From Paraglaciecola sp. MB-3u-78 (GTDB lineage: Bacteria > Pseudomonadota > Gammaproteobacteria > Enterobacterales > Alteromonadaceae), in NCBI RefSeq assembly GCF_002835935.1, contig NZ_PJCF01000006.1:1-64000 (forward strand): DNA of 64,000 nucleotides, given 5' to 3'. This document shows, piece by piece, positions 7,715-16,782 of the stretch. Both the position numbers and the translations under genes were made by a program. Below the pieces are notes generated by a model, which ran no database searches, had not been told where the DNA came from, and saw nothing but the letters and a program-made list of their open reading frames with translations. Position 1 is the first letter of the stretch, and the number at the start of each line of letters is the position of its first letter.

Positions 7715-10690
7715 TTAGAAGGTAAATCTAACCCCCATTTTATACATACGTCCAAGATTGTCATAAGTACTTGGGAAAGTATTACCACTGTTAAATGCAG
7801 TTGAACCGACTTCGCCACCCAGTACAGGCGCATCTTTTTCGAAGATGTTATCTATACCAAAGGTAAATTTAGTATGCTTACCGTATTGATAGCTCGCAAA
7901 CAAATCTACATAGTCGTAACTTTCAATACTTTGAAACTGGGCAAATGTGTCAACAATTTGGTCACTTTGAATATCAACACCGCTCATGTGACGCCATAGA
8001 GCAGAAACTGTGAAGTCATTCAACTGCCATGTTGTACGCTGAACCCAACGTAAATCAGATGTTGGACTACAAGTTGTACCAAACTGACCTTTACAATCAA
8101 TTAGTGCAGATTCATTTGAGCTTTGTTGTTCATGAGTTAAGTATTTGTTTACGTTAGCATTAAAGAATACCTGACCCATTTCACCGAAATCAACACTAAA
8201 GTCTACGTTTACTTCGATACCTTCAACCTGACGAGACTTAAGGTTAGTAGTAAACAACTCAACACCAGAACCAGAAATGGTTAAATCACCACCGATACGT
8301 TTAATTTTTGAACATGCAACAGTATCACCGCCTATATAACATCCATCAAGCACTTCTTGAGGAGAGAATTCACCAATATAATCATCAACTTGAATGTCGT
8401 AATAATCAACTGAAAGTACAAAGTCATCTAAGAAATCAGCAGAGTAAACAAAACCAGCAGTAAATGTTTCAGCATCTTCTGCGCCAGGTGCATTATCGGG
8501 ATCACTACCATTGAAGGCGTTGACTTGACCAGAGATAATATCTTGTACCGCACCTACTTGCGCTGGAAGCATACCTGTTGATAAACAAAGAGCCGTTAAC
8601 GCTGCATCAATGTTACCCACGTTAGCAATTGAACATGGATCTAGCGTAGCATTATCTAAACCTGTAACGACAGGAGAAGAAAGCTCACCAACGTTTGGAG
8701 CACGTGTTGCCGATTGCTGCATTACACGGATTAATACTTGATCTGTTGGTTGCCATGTAGCACCCAATTTCCAGGTATCTACAGAGCCAACAGAGCTATA
8801 ATCTGCACCACGATAACCAAATTCAATATCGACCCGTTCAGCAAAAGAAACATCTTCTAATACCGGAAAAACACCTTCAATGAAAAGTTCTTCAGAAGAG
8901 AAACCACCATTAATGGCAAGTAAGTTACCACCTGCACCACCTTGACAACTGGCCGGAGCTTCTTTTAAACATTCATCAGGCTCTAATGAACCGGTCTCTT
9001 TACGATGTTCGTAACCAACACTGATAGAAAGTTCTTCTGCAGACCATGGAGATTTTATCGCTTCTACAGGACCATTAGCCGTAATAAGTATAATTTCTTG
9101 CGTGTAGGCTTGCGTTTGCAGAGCGGTTGCCGTTGAATAAGCCGCCATTTCAGGCGTAATCGTTCCTAAACCACCAAATAAATTAATTGGCACACAAGAA
9201 GAAACACCATTTTTACAGTTAACACCATCGGTAGTATCTAATGCGTTTTGAATGTTAGTTAGGTTAGTGTAGCCACCACGTGTAGTAACACGGTTTGTTT
9301 CACCATATTGATATGAGGCGTCATACATCCAATCGCCATACAATTCACCTTCAACACCAGTTAACAATGAAAATTGGTCTGTGTTGAAAAGTTCTGAGCG
9401 TGCACCAAACTCAACTGTACGACGACGTAATTGCACATTTAAGTAATCAGCAGCATCAACGTCTCCGCTACCATTACTATCAATCCAGTTAGTTAAGCCT
9501 GGAGTATTTAACAAGCCCGCAGCAAGAGCACTATTACCTGCATCAATCATATATTGGCGAGCTTGGTCAGCAATAAATGGGTTCGCAAGAGGTAGGTTAA
9601 ATGCGGCACCAAACGTACCTGAAGGGGCAACTTGTGCTGAAACCGACTGATGATTATAGTTAAATGTACTGTAAACAGTGGCATTGTCATTAATTTCATA
9701 ATGACCAATAGCGGTTGCAGAGTAACGTTCAGCCGGAGTTTGATAGAAGTTAAACGGGTTAAAGTTAAAACGACTGCAATCTGAGCCAATGCTACCGTCA
9801 TTTCTGAATTGTCCATTAGCAGGAGCATAACCCACTAGTGCAAAACGTGTTGGGATAGCGGTAGTTGAACCACTACCGTTTACAAAGTCAACAACATTAG
9901 GTCCGTCACAACCTGCTGGGCCTGAAACCGGTGGAAGACCGTTATTAAATTCATTAAGACCCGCACCTGTTTCACTGTCGATACCCAGTAAACCTAATGG
10001 ACGGTCGCCTAATAGTACTTGGTCACGATTCATCCAGCTTACCGATAAAGCAACGTTACCTTTACCGTCAGCAGAGTTTGAACCTATCGTTAAAGAGATG
10101 TTGTCTTTATCACCGTCATTATCACCTGTTACAGCATGATTGTATTGTAATTCAACACCTTCAAAATCTTTTTTCATGATGAAGTTAACCGCTCCTGATA
10201 TGGCATCAGAACCATATACCGCTGAAGCCCCACCAGTGACAATATCAACACTTTGTATTAATGCTGTAGGTATAGCAGCAGTATCAACTTCACCATTGTA
10301 GTTGAACGGTGTCATACGACGGCCATCCATCAAAATCAATGTACGCTCAGTTCCTAAACCACGTAAGTCAACTGTTGCAGCACCCGCACTACCATTGTTT
10401 ACGTTGGCGCCATCACCTGGAATAGTACTAGGCAGTACTTTAAGCATTCTTTCCACTTCAGGCTCTTGAAAAAAGCTTATTTCTTCAGCACTCATTGAAA
10501 AAATTGGGCTGGTAGATATCGCACCAGGTCGACGAATACGACTACCTGTAATTGAAATCTTTTCAACCTCAGCAGCTTCTGTCTCCATAGCTGCTTCTTG
10601 TGCGGTTGCAGCTATTGATGTTAAAGCTGCAACCGCACCAAAGGCCAAAGACAAACTAATTGACTTTGCCAGTATTTTTTTATTAAACAT
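7715..10690 (-). CDS. TonB-dependent outer-membrane receptor
   Basis: A 991-residue gated outer-membrane channel powered by TonB/ExbBD that would import a bulky nutrient. It begins with a signal peptide (to about TAQEA, residue 32). A plug domain follows, with EVERMLKVLPST, VDLRGLGTERTLILMDGRR and SGAVNFIMKKDFEG at about residues 75-170. The long 22-strand barrel ends in an aromatic residue, VRFTF. Several cysteine-containing loops are visible. The plug style belongs to the marine Alteromonadales group often linked to peptides or oligosaccharides, but the substrate cannot be read. The ATG follows a GAGGT site. It is divergent from a LytS/LytT system; regulation by that system is possible but unproven. 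Confidence 0.93.
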   Translation of the reverse strand: MFNKKILAKSISLSLAFGAVAALTSIAATAQEAAMETEAAEVEKISITGSRIRRPGAISTSPIFSMSAEEISFFQEPEVERMLKVLPSTIPGDGANVNNGSAGAATVDLRGLGTERTLILMDGRRMTPFNYNGEVDTAAIPTALIQSVDIVTGGASAVYGSDAISGAVNFIMKKDFEGVELQYNHAVTGDNDGDKDNISLTIGSNSADGKGNVALSVSWMNRDQVLLGDRPLGLLGIDSETGAGLNEFNNGLPPVSGPAGCDGPNVVDFVNGSGSTTAIPTRFALVGYAPANGQFRNDGSIGSDCSRFNFNPFNFYQTPAERYSATAIGHYEINDNATVYSTFNYNHQSVSAQVAPSGTFGAAFNLPLANPFIADQARQYMIDAGNSALAAGLLNTPGLTNWIDSNGSGDVDAADYLNVQLRRRTVEFGARSELFNTDQFSLLTGVEGELYGDWMYDASYQYGETNRVTTRGGYTNLTNIQNALDTTDGVNCKNGVSSCVPINLFGGLGTITPEMAAYSTATALQTQAYTQEIILITANGPVEAIKSPWSAEELSISVGYEHRKETGSLEPDECLKEAPASCQGGAGGNLLAINGGFSSEELFIEGVFPVLEDVSFAERVDIEFGYRGADYSSVGSVDTWKLGATWQPTDQVLIRVMQQSATRAPNVGELSSPVVTGLDNATLDPCSIANVGNIDAALTALCLSTGMLPAQVGAVQDIISGQVNAFNGSDPDNAPGAEDAETFTAGFVYSADFLDDFVLSVDYYDIQVDDYIGEFSPQEVLDGCYIGGDTVACSKIKRIGGDLTISGSGVELFTTNLKSRQVEGIEVNVDFSVDFGEMGQVFFNANVNKYLTHEQQSSNESALIDCKGQFGTTCSPTSDLRWVQRTTWQLNDFTVSALWRHMSGVDIQSDQIVDTFAQFQSIESYDYVDLFASYQYGKHTKFTFGIDNIFEKDAPVLGGEVGSTAFNSGNTFPSTYDNLGRMYKMGVRFTF

Positions 10691-11432
10691 GTGTATACCT
10701 CTGGACGCTCAAAGTAGCCTTCGAGCAAAAATTATTATGATTATTAAGAGATAACTTGAGTTACCTAACTCAACGTTATGCTTAAGCCGTGCTCATCACT
10801 ACCTACTTTCCGCCAATGGATATAACGGGGTGATGAATGGTCGAAATCAAGACGCCAGAGGCGGAAATTAATATGCGTACAGATATAGTTATCCAGCTTG
10901 TGATGAGTAAATATCCAGAGGTATAAGGTGAGTGCTAGTAGCCGCAGTTTCCCCGATGCCACCAGTCGTTAGCGACCTTGATAGCACCGGAAATTTCAAT
11001 TTATACCTCACTAATAATGTTAATGGGCGAGCTGAATATCTATTCGGTTCTTCTGAGCCAATGCCCAGTAACAGAAATTTTATCCTCACTGGTATTTTCT
11101 TGAGATAGAGCAATATGAGGATTGATAACAAACGTTGAGGCTGTACCTTAAGCAATAGTTAGCCTATGGGACTTAGTCAGTTTTGGGATGACAAATATTC
11201 ATTTTTCTTGGTCTGCCTAAAGATGAATGTTGAATAAATAGGTCAAAAACTCTATTAGAGTGACGAAAGAAGCGTAATCAGTGCTTAACGGTATGATTTA
11301 AATGGAATACCATCGACATAAAGGTCTTTTAGCTTACCGAAAGCCTATATTATGGCTTGTTTTTTATACCGTCAGTTGCAATGCTGGACACAAACTACGG
11401 ATAATCCATACCCAGGTCGAGATTATTTAACT
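10691..11432. other. Long intergenic region between receptor and kinase genes
   Basis: About 740 bases separating divergent genes, presumably holding both promoters. No confident gene is seen. On the plus strand two adjacent open stretches read like protein, one near 10836-10924 (MVEIKTPEAEINMRT...) and one in another frame near 10930-11105 (...NGRAEYLFGSSEPM...). They may be remnants of a decayed gene, but I recognise no family. Confidence 0.4.
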
Positions 11433-12533
11433 ATGTTCAAAAAACGTCTTATTTATTTCCCTTCACTGTTATTTTTGTTATTTAATCTCATTTTGTGGTT
11501 GCTACTCAATTCTGTGGCCGCAGATAATGCCCATCGGATGCGCCTATATTATGGTCAGGACTCCGACTATTGGTCAGTTTGGCTTGAATATCTTCCCTGG
11601 TGGATCAATTGGGCTGTAGTTGCCCCAATCGTAATCGCTTTAGTGAGGCACATTAATATTGAGAAGGATCTTACCTATAAGTTTGTCGCAGCTAACCTGC
11701 TGGTACTCACTGTTTCAATGAGCTTGTATTGGGGCTTGACTTTGATTCTAATTACCCTGATGCTTAATAACTATCACTTTGATATGGAAGCCTTTTTTGT
11801 TGCTTATGAACGTTTATTCACGGGTCTCTTACATATGGATTTACTGGTTTACGCGGCCATTGCCAGTTTAGGTTTCACCATGAGTTATTATACCCGGGCA
11901 AAAATTCAAGCAACCTATAATCAACGACTTAGCAATCAGCTACTTAAGGTGGAGTTGCAATCACTCAAGGCTCAACTGAGTCCCCATTTTCTGTTTAATA
12001 CCCTAAACACTATTTCAGGACTCATCCGCCTAGAGCACAAAGATAATGCAGTAAAAGCAATCAGCGAATTAAGTCTCATGTTTCGAAAAGTACTGGAGAG
12101 TCAGGGCATTCAGCTTACTTCCCTACGTAATGAAATTGAGTTTATTAACAGTTATCTGGCAATTCAAAAAATGCGATTTGAGAACAAACTTGACGTTGAT
12201 ATGGATATCAGTGAGCAGAGTTTAGATGTGCAAGTACCTTTTATGTTGCTGCATACTCTGGTCGAAAACGCAGTACAACATGGCTCTCAGTTAGAAAGTG
12301 ATCAAAACTTGCTTAAGTTAGTGATCACTATAGATGATCAGGTCTTATCAATCCATTTGATAAATAAAGTCGCGCAACACGAAACTCATCAGGGCTTTGG
12401 GATAGGATTAACCAATTGTAAAAAACGCCTGCAGAATATATACGGAGGCAACTACACTTTAATTTGTAATAAAACAGACGATAGTCATTTTGAAACCATT
12501 TTAATATTACCTACAGGTGGATTGCATGCTTAA
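11433..12533 (+). CDS. LytS/YehU-type sensor histidine kinase
   Basis: A 366-residue inner-membrane kinase of the His_kinase (LytS-like) family. About four transmembrane segments in the first 150 residues form the sensor. After them come the phospho-acceptor motif LSPHFLFNTLNT (His about residue 185), the N-box LVENAVQHG (near 279) and the ATP-lid GFGIGLTNCKKRL. The family phosphorylates LytTR response regulators. I chose the ATG at 11433, giving MFKKRL directly before the first membrane helix; the frame is open further up to 11352. Its stop overlaps the start of the partner regulator by 8 bases, so the two are translationally coupled. The signal sensed is unknown. Confidence 0.9.
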   Translation: MFKKRLIYFPSLLFLLFNLILWLLLNSVAADNAHRMRLYYGQDSDYWSVWLEYLPWWINWAVVAPIVIALVRHINIEKDLTYKFVAANLLVLTVSMSLYWGLTLILITLMLNNYHFDMEAFFVAYERLFTGLLHMDLLVYAAIASLGFTMSYYTRAKIQATYNQRLSNQLLKVELQSLKAQLSPHFLFNTLNTISGLIRLEHKDNAVKAISELSLMFRKVLESQGIQLTSLRNEIEFINSYLAIQKMRFENKLDVDMDISEQSLDVQVPFMLLHTLVENAVQHGSQLESDQNLLKLVITIDDQVLSIHLINKVAQHETHQGFGIGLTNCKKRLQNIYGGNYTLICNKTDDSHFETILILPTGGLHA

Positions 12534-13353
12534 AGTATTGATTGCAGATGATGAGCGAATTGCCCGCGATATCATTGCCCTGCTGCTATCAAGTCAAACA
12601 GGGATTGAAACGATTGAAGAAGCTAGGGATGGGGCGCAAGTGCTAGAAAAGGTGCAGCAGAGTCGACCAGATATCATTTTTATGGATATTCAAATGCCAG
12701 GCACAACGGGTATTCAATTAGCAAAAATGCTTGATCCCAGTATCGTGATCGTTTTTGTTACGGCCTACGATAAGTACGCTGTAGCAGCCTTTGAGTTAAA
12801 TGCGACCGATTATCTGTTAAAGCCCTTTGAAGATAAGCGCTTTTTTACCGCATGGGAACGGGCTAAAAAGAAAGTATTAGAGAAGGTAAAAACCGATTAC
12901 GTAAAGCTTGCTGAGCTGGTAAGTCTTATAAAAGACGGCATCCAAAAAAATCACAAGTCTCGACTGTTGATTAAAGAGCCGGGCAGGATACGACTCATTG
13001 ATGTGGAGCAAATAAACTTTATCTCAGGAGCGGGGAATTACGCGGAATTACATCTGTTTGACGGCAAAGTGATCTTGCATCGAGAGACTCTTACAGTGCT
13101 GGAAGAGCAACTCGATCCGGCCTTATTTATGCGCATTCACCGTTCATCCATTATCAGGCTCGCAAGTTTGCAGGAGCTTCAGTCTAATGACAACGGAGAC
13201 TACACTGTTGTGCTAAAAAGCGGAGATGCTTTGACGTTATCCAGGAGTAATAAAACAAAACTGAATGAGCTTCTTAATGAAACCAATAGCAGTACCGCTG
13301 AGGTCCATAAACCGGCCGCTAGCAAAGCTGCGAGGCTCAGAGGAATAAGTTGA
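12526..13353 (+). CDS. LytTR-family response regulator
   Basis: A two-domain transcription regulator paired with the preceding kinase. The receiver domain (about residues 1-120) shows the acidic pair DD at 8-9, the phosphorylated Asp in IIFMDIQMPG (about residue 54), Thr in FVTAYD and Lys in LLKPFED. The C-terminal LytTR DNA-binding domain (about 148-248) shows FISGAGNYAELHL and MRIHRSSIIRL. LytTR proteins bind short direct repeats at promoters. The ATG at 12526 follows a strong AGGTGG site and overlaps the kinase stop codon. The basic tail (AASKAARLRG) is unusual but unremarkable. Likely targets are local: the cytochrome fusion downstream or the receptor upstream. Confidence 0.92.
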   Translation: MLKVLIADDERIARDIIALLLSSQTGIETIEEARDGAQVLEKVQQSRPDIIFMDIQMPGTTGIQLAKMLDPSIVIVFVTAYDKYAVAAFELNATDYLLKPFEDKRFFTAWERAKKKVLEKVKTDYVKLAELVSLIKDGIQKNHKSRLLIKEPGRIRLIDVEQINFISGAGNYAELHLFDGKVILHRETLTVLEEQLDPALFMRIHRSSIIRLASLQELQSNDNGDYTVVLKSGDALTLSRSNKTKLNELLNETNSSTAEVHKPAASKAARLRGIS

Positions 13354-13537
13354 GTTTTCACATGGTCCATTATAAGTCGCAGCCGGTGGTCATCCGCGTG
13401 ATATATTGCCAGATTTGACACCCTTTATGCGTGCGGCCTCCTTTTAAGAACCTCAAGAGTGGCTTTTAACAAAAAGTCCATTTCGAACAGGGCTTAGACG
13501 GCTAAAGGTTGAATGGAATAACAATGAGATAGTCCTA

Positions 13538-14626
13538 ATGAAAAAAACACTAATGGCTTGCGTCATTTTGCTCGGCGCTTCAATGGCCAGTGTGGCTGAC
13601 AGTATCAAATCGAAAACGCTGCTCACTATTGCTGATGCAAAAACATCACCGGCAGTTGCACTGGATTTAGGTGAACCGGGTGATACGATTGGTGATCAAT
13701 GGTTGTTTGACCAACCTTTGCTGGATGCAGAACGCAACAAAATTGGCAATAACAGTGGTGTGTGTACCCGCACTCAGGTGGGCAACAGTTCTCAATGTCG
13801 TTGGACCCTGACGTTGATAAACGGCACTATTGAAGTAGCAGGCAGAGAGTTTGATCAGGGCAGTTCAGCCATCGGCATTGTTGGCGGAACAGGTGAATAT
13901 CAGCATATATCAGGTGAATTGATATCGTTCAAAAACAGTGATGGTACTTACACGCAAACCCTTACCTATACTCTGGCAAATACTATCAACTCAAAACAGC
14001 CAGCGGATGCCAAATCGTTGATCACCGGTGTGCGTGAAAATGGCCACTATTCCTGCTCTGAATGCCATGGCGTAACGGGTAATCCGCCGATAACCGATAA
14101 ATACGATAAACAATCCCCTATCCTTGCGGGACAAAATTATCAGTATTTGCGCACCCAACTCAATCATTTTAAATTCGCCCGGCGAGACACAAAAGAGATG
14201 GCCAATACGTTACAAGATTACAACGCTGAAGAAATTAATCAGATTGCCTTTTATTTTTCCCAGCAAACCCAAACAATCCTGCCTTTCGATCCGACCATAG
14301 ATACCTTAATACACAGTGCTACCGAAGATAACTTATGGGCAGACAAAGGCCGTGTATTGTATCAACAAGGTGATCAATCCAGAGGTATTGTAGCTTGTCA
14401 ATCTTGCCATGGTGCATCTGGAGAGGGCGACAGCCACCAGTCAATCCCCAAACTGCTGGCACAACATGCCCGTTATGTTCGCATGACCTTAGCTGCCTAT
14501 AAAACAGGGAAACGAACCACTGACCAAACCCTTGATAAGGTTATGAGACAGTCTGTTAAAAACTTAAACGATGACGATATCAAATATTTAAGCGCTTATA
14601 TTCAATCCATGGTTGTTGCGCCATAA
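13538..14626 (+). CDS. Allene-oxide-cyclase-like barrel fused to a dihaem cytochrome c
   Basis: A 362-residue secreted protein. A signal peptide (to about ASVA, residue 20) is followed by a domain of about 130 residues that resembles the allene oxide cyclase/dirigent barrel. Its motifs are GDTIGDQWLFDQPLLD, SQCRWTLTL, GREFDQGSS, IVGGTGEY and DGTYTQTL. Two class I cytochrome c domains follow, with haem sites CSECH (173-177) and CQSCH (287-291) and candidate axial Met at 221 and 335, as in cytochrome c4. It would be periplasmic and carry electrons; the barrel may bind or shape a small hydrophobic substrate. The order barrel-haem-haem is seen directly; function is inference. It lies 184 bases downstream of the LytT-type regulator. 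Confidence 0.8.
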   Translation: MKKTLMACVILLGASMASVADSIKSKTLLTIADAKTSPAVALDLGEPGDTIGDQWLFDQPLLDAERNKIGNNSGVCTRTQVGNSSQCRWTLTLINGTIEVAGREFDQGSSAIGIVGGTGEYQHISGELISFKNSDGTYTQTLTYTLANTINSKQPADAKSLITGVRENGHYSCSECHGVTGNPPITDKYDKQSPILAGQNYQYLRTQLNHFKFARRDTKEMANTLQDYNAEEINQIAFYFSQQTQTILPFDPTIDTLIHSATEDNLWADKGRVLYQQGDQSRGIVACQSCHGASGEGDSHQSIPKLLAQHARYVRMTLAAYKTGKRTTDQTLDKVMRQSVKNLNDDDIKYLSAYIQSMVVAP

Positions 14627-14693
14627 CCAAAGAAAAAGATGCCGCTGCGGGATCAGGTTCGTTGAAACCTATCATTTGTCATCAAGTTGACCG

Positions 14694-14732
14694 TTATGAC
14701 TAATTATCAAAGTGACTGTGAATTAGTCATAA
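14694..14732. repeat. Perfect 12-bp inverted repeat between convergent genes
   Basis: TTATGACTAATT (14694-14705) and AATTAGTCATAA (14721-14732) form perfect arms with a 15-base loop. It sits between the converging cytochrome and hydrolase genes. It lacks a clean T-run, so it may be a weak bidirectional terminator or a protein-binding palindrome. Confidence 0.7.
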
Positions 14733-14871
14733 TGCAAAGATATAATTTCAATTGTAAATACCCCTTTGCTAGTGGAGCCAATCTTTAACGAAGGCAAGTT
14801 GAAAATCCGATTATCACTCATTCCAGACTATGGAGATTGGGTCTGAACTAGCACAAATTAAAGATGTTTTA

Positions 14872-16200
14872 TTACTCGCCCTTTGCTAACTTCTCAAATC
14901 TTAAGCCCTTGGCAGTGCGGTTTTTAAAGCCTGCCCAATGGTTGTGATCGGCTTTAGGCTGGCCTTTGTCATCTTTGCTCCAAACACCATTATTTGAATT
15001 GGGTTCTAAGTCGAGATAATTGTCCATATCGGCATTGTCTTTTAAGTATTTTTCTAACCATGCAGTTACAAAGTGCTGGGATATGTTATTCATGCGAACA
15101 GTGTCCCAAACGGCATCTGTGTAGTGTTCGCTGATATTAAACCCAAGTGCTTCATCATAGACATAAGACTCCTCAGGAGCAGGCATAGGGGCTCCAGCAC
15201 CATGATTAGCATTATCAAAGGTTAATAATGCTCGGTCTACCATGGTTGTACCCTGCCAGATAGCACGTACACCTTTTTCGTAACCTGATACATCATCAAC
15301 TGAGCCTGCTACAAACAACATAGGTACCATTACCCCTTTTAGTGTTGTTTGGTCCCATACGCCATAATTCATGCCCCAAGGTGCAAAGGCTATGACGGTT
15401 TTGAGTCTTGGATCAGGATGATGCTGGGTTGCATTAAGGTTTTGGTGTATGGCTAATGCGTCCCTTGGTAATCCCCATGGGTAATCTACCGCTTGCTGGG
15501 TAACCCCTCCACCAGCAGCAATGACCGCTCCATAGCCACCCATAGAATAACCAATCAAAGCAGTATTTTGGGTGTTGACTAGGCCATACAAAAATGTGGC
15601 ATTATCCTTTGCCATAAGCTCTATTTGATCAAGGGTAAATAGTTGGTCGATTGGACGATTGACCAAAGTCGAACCGAAGGCCGCTTTGGTTCGATAGGTA
15701 GAGTCTGTGTGATCGATAGACACCACAACATAACCTTTTGAAGCAATATTTTCGGCTAAATGAGACATTAAAAAACGATTGCCTGGATAACCATGGGAGA
15801 TTAATACCAGAGGAAATTTTTGACTGCTAACTACTGGTTTGGCGTCGCGTATTGCCTTGCCCTGTATACTGACTGTCGTTTTGCCATCACGTAAATAAAC
15901 ATCGAGGGTGGTGCTGCCTTGGCTATTCTTTATAGCTGGATACCAAACTTCGAGAGTCAAAGGGCGGTCATATTTAGGTTGGTTTGTTAGCTTAGGCTTA
16001 GCGATATCAATTTTAGCAATATTAATTTGCTGAGGATGAGTGATTTCTAAGGTTTTTACACCTATGGCATACTGGCCGTAAGCGGCTAATTTTGGCGCAT
16101 CAGGTCGTTGAGTATCAATTCTATTTTGAGCTAGGCAAGTTAGGTTAAACCCAGCTAATATAACCACCACAAACACTCTATTTATAACCGGATAAAACAT
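14872..16200 (-). CDS. Secreted alpha/beta hydrolase (dienelactone hydrolase / PAF-acetylhydrolase-like)
   Basis: A 442-residue exported serine hydrolase. A signal peptide ends near CLAQ (residue 25). The core begins with LVLISHGYPGNR (about 131-142, the HG oxyanion region). The nucleophile elbow is GYSMGGYG (Ser at 219). A later segment, FVAGSVDD, would supply the acid, and NANHGAG near the C-terminus the catalytic His. This arrangement resembles platelet-activating-factor acetylhydrolase/dienelactone hydrolase relatives that cleave short esters. The natural substrate is unknown. It is transcribed away from the cupin-like gene and towards the cytochrome gene. Confidence 0.85.
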   Translation of the reverse strand: MFYPVINRVFVVVILAGFNLTCLAQNRIDTQRPDAPKLAAYGQYAIGVKTLEITHPQQINIAKIDIAKPKLTNQPKYDRPLTLEVWYPAIKNSQGSTTLDVYLRDGKTTVSIQGKAIRDAKPVVSSQKFPLVLISHGYPGNRFLMSHLAENIASKGYVVVSIDHTDSTYRTKAAFGSTLVNRPIDQLFTLDQIELMAKDNATFLYGLVNTQNTALIGYSMGGYGAVIAAGGGVTQQAVDYPWGLPRDALAIHQNLNATQHHPDPRLKTVIAFAPWGMNYGVWDQTTLKGVMVPMLFVAGSVDDVSGYEKGVRAIWQGTTMVDRALLTFDNANHGAGAPMPAPEESYVYDEALGFNISEHYTDAVWDTVRMNNISQHFVTAWLEKYLKDNADMDNYLDLEPNSNNGVWSKDDKGQPKADHNHWAGFKNRTAKGLRFEKLAKGE

Positions 16201-16387
16201 AATTCTGCTCTTGCTAACAATATTAAATACAGTGTAATGGATAAAGTGCGAGGTTTTACGACATTCTGCTAGTTACAGAGCATAAAATGCTAATGACAAA
16301 TCCATAAGATGGTTTTTCAGAGAGGACATTGAGATTAATTTTCTTTAATTAGTATGTATGCCATTACCCCAATAACCAGTGAAGTTA

Positions 16388-16780
16388 ATGATGCCAAATG
16401 TAAGTATTCCAATGTTATGTAATATGGAAACCATAGAGTCATACTTTATCGAGCAGCAGTATTGTCTTGATGACTACAATGGTTTGTTTATTTCATCCCG
16501 CCAATCGGCATTAAACTTTCGTCATAGAATGAGTAAACCTGGTTATTTTAGTGACTGGCATGTGGCTGGTGACGCTACTCTTATTCTTATTCGTTCAGGT
16601 ATTTTACGCATTGGGTTAAGGGATAACAGTTACCGTGACTTCGCCGCTGGCGATGTGTTTATTGCTCAAGATAAACTTCCCGCTAATACCCATTTTAATC
16701 ACAACATTCATGGCCACACAGCACAAGTCATAGGTGACCAACAAGTAATAGCCCTTCATCTAAAGCTTTCGTCTGTTTGA
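16388..16780 (+). CDS. Small cupin-like protein
   Basis: A protein of about 130 residues without signal peptide. Its second half looks like a cupin beta-barrel: DATLILIRSGILRIG, then DFAAGDVFIAQ, then HFNHNIHGHTAQVI and a final strand ALHLKLSSV. The His cluster near residue 105 could bind a metal. Cupins of this size are often sensors or N-terminal halves of AraC regulators, so a shortened regulator is an alternative. Starts at GTG 16379, ATG 16388 and ATG 16391 are all possible. The stop codon lies inside the 7-bp target duplication of IS copy 2, which ends two bases further on, so the gene is intact. Confidence 0.6.
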   Translation: MMPNVSIPMLCNMETIESYFIEQQYCLDDYNGLFISSRQSALNFRHRMSKPGYFSDWHVAGDATLILIRSGILRIGLRDNSYRDFAAGDVFIAQDKLPANTHFNHNIHGHTAQVIGDQQVIALHLKLSSV

Positions 16781-16782
16781 AT
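16776..16782. repeat. Target-site duplication of IS copy 2, left copy
   Basis: TTTGAAT directly before the IS end; the same heptamer follows the other end at 18530-18536. The TGA inside it is the stop codon of the cupin-like gene. Confidence 0.9.

Noticed and set aside
10889-11155. 88-codon minus-strand frame upstream of the receptor
   Set aside because: It is basic and irregular, without a recognisable domain, and the opposite strand reads more like protein.
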